A stretch of 64,000 bases of DNA, taken from contig NZ_FMVM01000008.1 of NCBI RefSeq assembly GCF_900102085.1, forward strand, positions 186,001 to 250,000, written 5' to 3'. Below are positions 17,050-27,000 of the stretch, in pieces (within the stretch, counting starts at the first letter, position 1; each line of letters starts with the position of its first letter). Source of the DNA: Paenibacillus polysaccharolyticus. Lineage in GTDB: Bacteria > Bacillota > Bacilli > Paenibacillales > Paenibacillaceae. The translations under genes were made by a program, and so were the position numbers. Under the pieces are notes generated by a model, which did not search any database, was not told the DNA's origin, and saw only the letters and a list, made by a program, of their open reading frames with translations.

Positions 17050-20000
17050 TCAATTATGCGAGTGTTCGATGAACCTTACAAAGAGAGTAGCTGCTTCGGA
17101 GCGGGTAGCAGTGGCTTTAGGAGCAAAGAGATTGTCCGAATTGCCTAATACAATACCGTTGCTCCGCATCACCTTAACGGCCTCCAATGCCCATGAGCTG
17201 ATCTCACTCTCGTCCGTGAAGGACTTAGACTGGCTTTCAGGTATTTGATAGCCCTTGTACTGCATGTAGTTGTAAAGGATCACTAACATCTGCTCGCGAG
17301 TCATCTGAGAATTAGGGTCAAACAGATTGGCGTTTAAACCGTTGACTATGCCTTCTTCTGCCGCCCACTCGACTGCCGCCGTGTACCATTGTCCTTCCGT
17401 CACGTCGCTATAGCGGGAACTCGCAGAGTCGGTTTGTTTTACGTTCTCCAGATTGGCTAGTATCTGTACGAACATTGCACGTGTCATTCCGGTGCTAGGT
17501 GAGAACGATGTAGAAGTCGTGCCGTTGAAAAGGTTGTATGTGTAAGCGGAATTTACGTAACTGTAGAACCAGTCATCCATGGTGGTATCCCTAAAAGGAT
17601 TGCCCGATCGTACGAGGAAGCCCAATGAGGTGGCATCATTGAATGCAAGCACCGTAGCCTCACGAATGTTTAGTGACAAGCCGCTGTTTAAGTCGACTTT
17701 TGCTCCGTCCGGTCCAATCAATATCGTACCGTCGCCCCGTATCTTTGATCCTTCATGGATATGCAATTGATTGTCATTTGGCAGGTTCACGTTGGTTACT
17801 TTGCCACCCACAGTGACCGTACCGTCATTCTCGATTGTCGATCCACCAGAAATGGTCACTGTGCCTTTGCTGCTAGGTAGCGTCACTTGGGCGATCTTGT
17901 CCGCCGGAATAGTCACCTTACCGTTAGAGTCTATCGTTGTACCCTCTGGTACCGTGATCTCGATCTCGCCTTTGGTTGAAATCTTGCCGCCACCGGGCAG
18001 GGTGGTAATTCCATTTTTGTCCGTGACAGCGGGTTTATCCTTCGGTGTAGTCAGGGTGTAGTTCGAATTTGATATTCCGTTATCTGTCCTGGTGCCCGTA
18101 CTGTCGGAGTTGCTTGTGTTACCAATGTTGCCTGTATTACCGGTGTTGCCCGTATTGCCAGTATTACCGGAAGTTCCACCAGAACCAGGCACGGTAGGAG
18201 TTGTTGCCGCTGTTGGCATAGCCGTCACACTAATCTCTGCTCCATCGCCCTTCGCGTTCAACGCGATGATCTTGAAGCTGTAGCTTTGGCCGTTTGTCAG
18301 GTTATTGAAAGTATATTTGGTCTCCGCCGCATCCAATGTGACTGGCGGTACGTTGCCATACCATACCTTATAGCCTAATATCGCGTTACCACCGTTGTCA
18401 GCAGGAGCAGACCAGCTCAAGGTGACCCGTCCGTCACCCGCTGTTGCCTTGAAGCCGCTCGGCGCTCCGGGCACGACCGGTTTTCGCTGCGCGAACATCC
18501 AATCAAAGACATCTGTGTAGTCATTGTTCCAAGCCGGCAAGTTAGAGGACTGCGCCGTGGGAGCTATACTCCAAGTTCCCATCGTTATCTCGTTGTAGAG
18601 AACAGCCGCTTCAACTTCATGCGCTATATAATCCGCCAGAACAGGTGTGTTGGCAGGATTCGGCCTCAGATTCGGCTGATCAAATTGATTGTAGGGCCAC
18701 GTAAGTACCTCATTACTCTCAAAGCGTGAAGCCCTTGCGTTAATCATTTTTGGCATATTGTTATTGATGAAGTTATTGAGGTTAGTCTGGTAGCCACCAA
18801 CATTATGAGCATTCAAAAACATCCAGTAGGCCAAGTTATTGTGTGCGTCATTGGAGTTAGCGTTCGGTGAACCGCTTACCGGGGCCATCGGTGCGGCGGC
18901 AGCGAAGAAGCCGGGATAGCTGTTAACTAAGTTGTTCGTATACTGTCCGCCCCAGGAGAAGCCCGCTGCGTAAACACGGTTAGGATCTACTTCGCCGCTG
19001 GCGATCAGGGCGTCAATGACCTTCTTAACATTCTGTGTGGAGGGAACAGAAACGCCATTATAGGAAATATTCAGGATATGGCTGGCGTACTTTTCAGGAT
19101 TCTGGGCCATTTTTTTCATTAGAGCGACGGAGCCGTTGGCAGATTTCATGGCCGCTTTTTGGTCTGCCGCAGCGTTTGTGCCGCCGCGTGACATGCCGTG
19201 GGTGTACACATATAACGGCAATCCTTTGATCACGTTACCGTCTTCATCCTTATTAAGGTAGAGCGAGCGATTGACCGAATTATCCGTGAAGGTTGTGAAC
19301 TTATCAAGGATGGCATTCACAACTTTTTCTTGCTCAAAAACCACGTTGTGAAGTGCATTCCCCTCTGTCAGCACGATCTCACCCTTTGGGCTGAGGGTGT
19401 AAACCTGCTTTGTTGAGTTACTGCTGCCGTCCAGTGTTGTATTGCCGCCGCTTTCTGAATAAAACTCAGACTCAACGACGATGTAACGCCCGCTCGCCAG
19501 TCCGTCCTGATAATCTGGTGAATTGCTAACCGGCCCCACATAGCCGCGTACCTTCGGTTCATCATTAGCATATACCCTTGTGATCTTGCGTGGTCCTTCT
19601 AAGGTAACCGCTTCACCATTCAGGGTGGTGTTCCTAACCGATAAGGCGAACAAGTCCGGATTAAGCGCGGAGCCTAACGCCGCCTTTCCCTCGCCTAAAT
19701 CAATGATAACAGCCGTTGTGTACTCGCCACTGGCAAAGTTGTCATTCCATACGATAAAGGGAAGTACCCCTGCGTCCGGATCGTTCTTGAATGTCACATG
19801 AAATGTATGGTTAGCCTCAATATTCGAAAAGGTATAAGAGCCAGAAGATAGAGTCACAATCTCGCCATCTACCGTTACCGTATCCACAACTTTACCGGAA
19901 TCGGGGGTAAACGTTATTTCTTTGTTAGAGCCCCGATCTACTCTCAGCACATCGCCGGGTGGGTTCGACATGATTGAGCCGCCCGGTCCGGCAGTGGCGG

Positions 20001-20691
20001 TAATGGATAATCTGGTGTCTAATTCATTAGCTGGGATGAGCTGCAGGCTGTCTATAAACGAATCAGAGCTGGTATAAGCCGCGTCGGGCACTCCAAAAGA
20101 GGAAACGACTTCATAGCGGTCACCGCCGTTTTCCGTTGAGTTATTGATGTAGACCTCAAAGGTAAGCTTTCCCTCCTGTAAGGTCAAGTTTCTTTTGGGT
20201 ATTCTCATCTCCACGATATATCCAGTTTCCGTAATCTGGGTCCATGCAGCTCTGCCAGGAGCGGCCTGCCCCGAAAACACACCCGTCGCGCTGACACGCC
20301 ATTGATTAGAGCCACTGGTTCCGGTACCAACATAAAACTCCAGGCTGTCGTACCGGTGATCTCCGCCAGCTCCCTGATATAGATTACTGTCATTCACAAC
20401 TACGCGGGAATACAGGAAGTCGTGATCCCAGAGGATTCTGGCTGTGCCCGTGGCATGGGGTCTTGGGTCGGTGGGCACCGTGCTTTTGTTGATGTGATGT
20501 TCCATGGTTTGGCTCCAGAGTGGGTCGTTTGACCCGAGTTCGGGAGTGCCAAAAATGGCGGCCTTTGTTTCATTTGTTACTGCTGAGCTCTCAATGTTGT
20601 CACTGTCGGCAGCGTAGCTCGTAGGCATTAGCGAGGCCACCATTACCAAGCAACAAAGGAACGCGAGCATTTTTCTAAATCGTTTTGGCAT
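17050..20691 (-). CDS. Secreted SLH-anchored esterase-like alpha/beta hydrolase
   Basis: A 1213-aa cell-surface protein. I use ATG 20691 because AAGGAGGATTG lies just upstream; the frame runs open to 20730 without one. In order: signal peptide (1-30, ending TSYAA); a CBM9/DOMON-like domain (about 45-205, DSLEFYVG); a small beta repeat (225-300); a serine hydrolase of PHB-depolymerase/feruloyl-esterase style (about 310-740, with LYVYTHGMS oxyanion region and nucleophile elbow GFSWGG); FN3 (about 760-845); a Gly-Asn-Thr linker; a beta-solenoid-like region; three SLH motifs (about 1035-1213, MTRAMF, MTREQM, ATRSEA). SLH domains hold it to pyruvylated cell-wall polymer. The substrate is unknown; the carbohydrate-binding domain and cre site suggest an ester in plant polysaccharide. 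It is divergent from the GH43 giant. Confidence 0.85.
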   Translation of the reverse strand: MPKRFRKMLAFLCCLVMVASLMPTSYAADSDNIESSAVTNETKAAIFGTPELGSNDPLWSQTMEHHINKSTVPTDPRPHATGTARILWDHDFLYSRVVVNDSNLYQGAGGDHRYDSLEFYVGTGTSGSNQWRVSATGVFSGQAAPGRAAWTQITETGYIVEMRIPKRNLTLQEGKLTFEVYINNSTENGGDRYEVVSSFGVPDAAYTSSDSFIDSLQLIPANELDTRLSITATAGPGGSIMSNPPGDVLRVDRGSNKEITFTPDSGKVVDTVTVDGEIVTLSSGSYTFSNIEANHTFHVTFKNDPDAGVLPFIVWNDNFASGEYTTAVIIDLGEGKAALGSALNPDLFALSVRNTTLNGEAVTLEGPRKITRVYANDEPKVRGYVGPVSNSPDYQDGLASGRYIVVESEFYSESGGNTTLDGSSNSTKQVYTLSPKGEIVLTEGNALHNVVFEQEKVVNAILDKFTTFTDNSVNRSLYLNKDEDGNVIKGLPLYVYTHGMSRGGTNAAADQKAAMKSANGSVALMKKMAQNPEKYASHILNISYNGVSVPSTQNVKKVIDALIASGEVDPNRVYAAGFSWGGQYTNNLVNSYPGFFAAAAPMAPVSGSPNANSNDAHNNLAYWMFLNAHNVGGYQTNLNNFINNNMPKMINARASRFESNEVLTWPYNQFDQPNLRPNPANTPVLADYIAHEVEAAVLYNEITMGTWSIAPTAQSSNLPAWNNDYTDVFDWMFAQRKPVVPGAPSGFKATAGDGRVTLSWSAPADNGGNAILGYKVWYGNVPPVTLDAAETKYTFNNLTNGQSYSFKIIALNAKGDGAEISVTAMPTAATTPTVPGSGGTSGNTGNTGNTGNTGNIGNTSNSDSTGTRTDNGISNSNYTLTTPKDKPAVTDKNGITTLPGGGKISTKGEIEITVPEGTTIDSNGKVTIPADKIAQVTLPSSKGTVTISGGSTIENDGTVTVGGKVTNVNLPNDNQLHIHEGSKIRGDGTILIGPDGAKVDLNSGLSLNIREATVLAFNDATSLGFLVRSGNPFRDTTMDDWFYSYVNSAYTYNLFNGTTSTSFSPSTGMTRAMFVQILANLENVKQTDSASSRYSDVTEGQWYTAAVEWAAEEGIVNGLNANLFDPNSQMTREQMLVILYNYMQYKGYQIPESQSKSFTDESEISSWALEAVKVMRSNGIVLGNSDNLFAPKATATRSEAATLFVRFIEHSHN
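18112..18175. repeat. Tandem repeat encoding Gly-Asn-Thr linker
   Basis: About six imperfect 9-base units (minus strand GGCAATACN) encode GNT tripeptides between the FN3 domain and the beta-solenoid region of the SLH esterase. It is a site of likely length variation. Confidence 0.8.
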
Positions 20692-20749
20692 AGATGCAAT
20701 CCTCCTTATTTTTTGATCCGGTGCGCTCATGGTTTACTTGCATCCGTAT

Positions 20750-20765
20750 TTGGAAGCGTTATCAA
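20750..20765 (-). promoter_or_regulatory. CcpA cre-like site, SLH esterase gene
   Basis: The minus strand reads TTGATAACGCTTCCAA, one mismatch to the cre consensus WTGNNARCGNWWWCAW. It lies about 60 bases before the start codon, probably in the leader, where CcpA binding would block transcription. Confidence 0.6.
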
Positions 20766-20940
20766 GTTAACAAGCGCCCAACTATATATATTATGTTTAT
20801 CTAGAGTTAAATCCTTTATTTTCAATGTAGAGTATATATTGGAATAAAAACGATTGATTCGAGGAATAGGGACAATACTTCAATCCACATCAAATTTCAA
20901 ATTGAAATAAAAAAGTCCACGTTATTAACATGATAGTACA

Positions 20941-20969
20941 TTGAATTGAAATATCGGAACACGTAATAT
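20941..20969 (+). promoter_or_regulatory. Sigma-A promoter of the GH43-SLH gene
   Basis: TTGAAT at 20941-20946, 17-base spacer, TAATAT at 20964-20969. The start point is expected near 20976, leaving a leader of about 115 bases. Confidence 0.75.
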
Positions 20970-20975
20970 GAAAAA

Positions 20976-20991
20976 ATGTAAGCGTATTCAT
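20976..20991 (+). promoter_or_regulatory. CcpA cre operator, GH43-SLH gene
   Basis: ATGTAAGCGTATTCAT matches the cre consensus WTGNNARCGNWWWCAW at every position. It covers the expected transcription start, a classic repressing position for carbon catabolite control. Confidence 0.8.
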
Positions 20992-21090
20992 TTTAGGGTG
21001 GTTCTCTAGTTTCTTGAGTGAAGGGGTCTTGGTTTGAAAGCGAGCTATGGTTTTGTGTGCTTCTGAATATTCAATGAGGGGAAGAATGCT

Positions 21091-24000
21091 ATGCGAAAGC
21101 GAATGACAAACATCACTTTGGTTTTACTGTTGACCTTCAGTAGCTGTTTTAGTTTTGGTATGCCATTTAACAATCAGGCTTCAGCTGACCCAATTACACC
21201 AACGATGTTGGCGCATTATCCATTGCTCGAGGATGTATTGGAAACATCAGGTAATGGCAAGCATGGGACGGCTGTAGGCAATATCACCTATGCCGATGGT
21301 CTTACTCTGCCTGGAGGGACCGATAGTACTACGAACTACGTGCAACTTCCTACGGGTTTGTTTGACCATCAAGAAAATTTAACGATTTCTGTATGGATCA
21401 AGAGTAACACTGGACGTGGTAACTATGCAGCATTATTTTACGGTACGCCAGCGGCTGAAAATAAGTTGCCAACGAATTACTGGCTGTTTAATCCATCCAA
21501 TCCAAGTGGTGAGTTTAAGTCCGTATTTACAGATGGCAATAATGTTGATCAGCCTTGGACGACGGAGGTAGGCGTATCAGGCCCTTCTACTTCACAGTAT
21601 GAAGGTCAATGGGTTCACTATACAACGGTGATTACAGAAGACTCTATTACAGGTTACATTAACGGAGTAAGTAAAGGCACCGTCTCCAAAGAGAAAACAA
21701 CAGCAAGCTTTGGTACGGATTTGCAAGCTTACATCGGTCGCTCCAATTATTTAGGGGATGCTACTTTTGCGGGTAGCTTTCAAGATTTGAGAATTTACGG
21801 AGAGGCATTAAGTAGTGATGATATCTCTGGAGTATATCAACAATCGCTCGATGAAAAGCAAGTACAACAAAGCAAAAAAGAGCTAACGTTAGGCGACATA
21901 TCTTCCGTTACTGAATCTCTTGAACTTCCTTCTGCCAATAAATATGGCGCATCGATATCATGGATTTCTAGTGATGAGAGTGCAATTAGCCCAACAGGGG
22001 AAGTGTTTTTACGAGAAATGGAGCAGCAAGTGACGTTAACGGCAACCATTTCTTTGGGGGGGAGCCAAGCAACGAAGGCGTTTATCGTCACCTTGTTACC
22101 TAAGGACGCCTCTATTGAGCAGATTGCCGTTAAAGGTGTATCGCTTAAAGAATCTACACTTCGTTTATCAGTAGGGGACAGCGAGACACTTGTGGCTACA
22201 ATTTCACCTGCGAATGCAACGGATAAAAAAGTTACCTGGACATCGAGTGATTCCAGTGTAGCGAATGTCGATTCGGCGGGTAACGTTACAGCGGTTAGTG
22301 AAGGGACAGCCACCATTACGGTACAAACGAAAGATGGAGATTTTACAGCTGTATCCGCTATTAACGTTCAAGCCAAGTCGCAAAATGATGATCTGATTCT
22401 TCATTACAACATGAAAACCACTGCAGAAGTAGATGGTCAACTCGTACTGAAGGATGTCGCCAACAAACAAGTTACATTTGATGGAATATTTAAAAATGCA
22501 AATAATGGACAATTCATTTCTAACAGTGAGGTTGGTTTTATTTCCTTCAATGGTGGAAGCTCTACATCCAATAGTGGATACGTTGAGATTCCTAAGGGCT
22601 CCAATGGACTAGATCTATTACAAGGTCTGAATGAGATTACCGTATCTTCCATCGTAAACTGGACGAATGATGGTACGAATCGCTGGATTTTCGGTCTGGG
22701 TACGGTGTTAACACCGGAAACAAACAAATATTTTTTTGTAACTCCACGTCACGGTAGCGGAGCGGGCAATATGATGGCTACAGGTATTTCTAAAAATGGC
22801 TGGCCGAACGAAGCGTTAGTGACAGGTAGCGCAAACTCAAACCTGATCGCTGGACAGTGGAAGCATGTAACGGTGTCCTTTTCTGAAGCCAGCAACACGA
22901 TCACATTATTCGTGGATGGCGTAAAGGCTGCTTCAGGTAATGCGAAGGGACTAAAACTGTCAGACATCATTAATCCGAATTCTACGTTCTCTGGTTTTAT
23001 CGGAAAGTCCATCTTCGCGAACGATCCATATCTTCAAGGAAGCGTGGCTGATTTCCGAGTATATAAGCGCGCTTTGAAGGAGCAAGAAGTGGGGGACTTA
23101 TATCAACAAGAAGCAGTAACTCATATCTCTCAAATACGTCAGCTTACTGTTGATGATGCAGCGAATCAACTTAGCATCGATCGTTACTTGGACGAAGCAG
23201 ATCAGAGTGCGGATAAAATAACGAAAAATGTTACCTTACCGACAAGCGGTAAAAACGGCGTAAGTATCACCTGGAGTTCCAGTCAGCCTGCGGTTATTTC
23301 TAACAGTGGCACTGTACAACGTCCGAATGCTCAAGCAAGCGATGTTCAAGCAGAGCTAACGGCTACATTAACGTATCAAGGCGTATCTACATCGGTTGTA
23401 TTCCCTGTTACGATCTTGAAGCAATTTGATGAGCAGCAGAAGGTTGATCTGGATGCTGAACAATTAGAGATCTACAATGCAGACAACGTTAAAGGCAACT
23501 TACGTCTTGTGACTACGGGTGAACAAGGCTCCACTATTACATGGACGTCTAGCAGACCTACCGTTGTTAAAGGCACGGCTGAAGCGGCTGGTAATGCTAC
23601 ACAGCTAGGCTGGGTAAGCCGTCAAGCTACGGAGGTACCCGTTAAGTTAATAGCTACAATTACAAATGGTACAGCTTCTAAAGAGCGTACGTTTGACCTT
23701 ACCATTAAAAAAGCAGTTGCGCCATTACAGCTTGATGCGTACTTTTTTGCGTACTTTACAGGTGAATATGAGGGTGGTGAAGAGATTTCTTTCGCTACGG
23801 CCGAAGATCCATTGTACTGGAAAGCGCTCAATAATGGGAAGTCGATCCTTCAATCGAATATGGGTGAAAAGGGACTTCGTGATCCATTCGTTATTCGTTC
23901 AGCAGAAGGTGATAAATTCTATATGCTGGCAACCGATTTGAAAATGGGTGAAAGTACGAATTTCGACCAGGCTCAAATTACGGGCAGTCATTACATGATG

Positions 24001-27000
24001 ATCTGGGAGTCGGAGGATCTCGTCAACTGGAGCGAGCAACGAATGGTCAAGGTTGCTCCCCAGACGGGAGGAAATACGTGGGCGCCAGAAGCGATCTATG
24101 ATCCTGCAACTGGAGAGTATATCGTATTTTGGGCATCATCGATGAAAAATACAGAGACATATGGTGATTATAACGGGAGACCGGCAGGTCAGTACAATGT
24201 GATGTATTATGCAACAACACGAGATTTCTATAACTTTTCAGAGCCAAAGGTCATGATTGATGAGTCACTTCCAACCATTGATACGACGTTTATTGAGCAT
24301 AATGATATGTTGTATCGATTTACCAAATCAGAAGTCAATACCAAAGTGTATGTGGAGAAAGCACCAAATTTCTACTATGACAAGGACGGTATTGCTGCCA
24401 ATGGCCTTCAATACGACGCTGTTCCGGGTACACGTGATAACAAATTTGGCTTGATCGGAAAAAATGGAAACAACGAAGGACAAACCATATTTAAGGATAT
24501 TCATCAAGACAAGTGGTATCTGTTCCTGGATTCATGGCCTTATCATGTACGATATACAACAGATCTGGATAGTAGCACGCAATATATAAACAATGTATTA
24601 AGTAGTGATCAATATGCACTTCCGCCAGGACCAAGGCACGGAACAGTGATCCCAATCTCGCGTGCGGAGTATAATGCTTTGCAAGAGAAGTATGCTTTGA
24701 AGGGACCCGCACCATCAACAGACCCGGTTGTACATTACTCATTTGATGCAAATACAGTGAATGGTACAACATTGAACGACATTTCGGGGAATGGCCATCA
24801 CGCAACACTGGTAGGTGGAGCAACGATTAATGAGGGGGATCACATCGGTAAAAAGGGTGCTTCGCTAGAGCTTAATGGGTCAACAGGATATGTGAAACTG
24901 CCAGATAACCTGATTCAATCTTTGAATCTGGAGAAGGCTACGTTCTCTACATGGGTTCAAATGGACAAAAATCAAGCCAACCAGAGAATATTTGATTTTG
25001 CTTCAGAAACAGGTAGACAGGTTAACCGCAACACCATGTATCTGAGTACTCAAGGCGATACAAGTAGTCTGGAGTTCGCTGTCGTAACACCTTTTACAGA
25101 AAAATTTAGCAATGACAGTACGAAACTCGGATCAGATTATAAATATGCATTGCGAAATGCCGGACTATTACCAACGAAGACTTGGCAGCATGTTGCAATT
25201 ACTATGGATGAATTTGACGCAGTACTGTATGTGAATGGGCATGAGGTTAAACGCAGCTCGACATTTAATGTTGAGCCCAGAATGTTACTGGAAACAACAA
25301 TGAATTATATTGGTAAATCAAGAAATAGTTCTGATCGTCTGTTTGATGGTAAATTGGATGATTTCCGTATTTATAATCGTGCATTATCTGGTCAAGAGAT
25401 TGCAGCATTAGCAGATGAAGACGTTACTCCCCCAGTAGAGCAGCCATCCGGGGCTGAGCTCATTCTGCACTACGATATGAATGATATCGATCGTGGGACT
25501 GCGACGGTTATTGATCAAACAGGTAACTTCAACGGAAAATGGATGAATCCGTCTAAGGCAGAATGGATTCGTACAGAAGATGCTGGTGTGCTGAGCTTTA
25601 ACGGGGGCAGGGCGGACTCCTATGTAGAGCTGCCACAAGGAGTTCTCGATGGATTAACGGATATCACCGTTTCATCGATTGTGAATTGGAGTGGTAAAAA
25701 CGCTGCGGAGTGGTTGTACGCACTAGGAAGGCCAAATAATAATACGCACTATACGTATTTCACACCACGATATAATGCTAACGGTCTAGCACGTTTAGGC
25801 ATCGCGACGAATGCCTGGAATAATGAGTCTTCAACTTCTACCACGGGCTTAAAGAATAATGAATGGAAAGTAGTGACGACGGTTGTTTCAGGCAAGGATG
25901 GTACACTAACCATTTATATTGACGGTGTTGCTGCTGCAACAGGCTCAACGAATGGAATGACGCTAGAACAAATAAAAAATACTTCTGGCAGCAGTGGAAC
26001 CATCGGTAAGTCATTCTATACAGCTGATCCATACTTCGGCGGATTGATTGCAGACTTCCAAATCTATGATGGTGCTATGACGGCAGCAGATATTAGATCA
26101 CTTAAGGCTCGTGCGGATCAAAAAATTGCTTCCATGGAGGGCATGCTTGTAACAGCTGCGACAGAGAAATTAACGATTGATGATCTGCTTGCTTCGAATA
26201 CATCCAAAGATGTGATTACAAGCAATGTAACCTTGCCAACTTCAGGTGCTTATGGCACAACAATAAGCTGGACAACGGATAAGAGCAATGTGATCTCAAC
26301 TACAGGTGTCGTGACTAGACCAGATAACGCAACTGGTGATCAAGTTGTAACGTTAACAGCGGTATTTACAGATGGTACAGAGACAACGAACAAAACTTTT
26401 ACGTTGATGGTTAAAGCATTGCCGAGTGATGCCAATGCTGTAGATGAAGCAAAAGCGGCACTAGTTGTGCATAACATTCAGGATGTAAGAGGTCATCTCT
26501 CCTTACCGGCATCTGGATTATATGGATCAACGATTACTTGGGCTTCCGCTCAACCAAATGTCGTGTCGATGACTGGGGAAGTGCAACGTCCTGCAAATAG
26601 TCGTGGAGATGTAGACGTGAAGCTTACAGCTACGATTACATTAAACTCAGCATCCGCTACGAAGGAGTTTATTGCGAAGGTCAAGGAACGGCCTGCTGAT
26701 GAAAAATATGCAGGATACTTCTTCACCTATTTCACTGGGGAAGGTACTTCAACAGGTGAGCAAGTTTATTTTGCACTAAGTAACGGTAATGATCCGTTAA
26801 GCTGGCGAGAATTGAATGAGGGTAAACCTGTACTGACCTCTACCTTAGGAGAGAAGGGAGTACGTGACCCATTCATTATTCGTTCGCCTGAAGGCGACAA
26901 GTTCTACATGATCGCCACCGATCTGAAAATCAACGGTAATGGTAACTGGGGCAGAGCACAGACGTGGGGCAGTCGTTCCATTATGGTGTGGGAATCGAAT

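Larger units (their letters stand above)
20692..21090. other. Divergent regulatory region between the two SLH genes
   Basis: About 400 bases with no gene. It holds the leaders of both divergent genes, a good promoter for the rightward gene, and two cre sites. The AT-rich centre (20780-20900) should hold the leftward promoter, which I could not place with certainty. Confidence 0.75.

Noticed and set aside
18090-18285. Short tandem repeat as a CRISPR array
   Set aside because: Units are 9 bases, contiguous without spacers, and encode Gly-Asn-Thr in frame within the SLH esterase.
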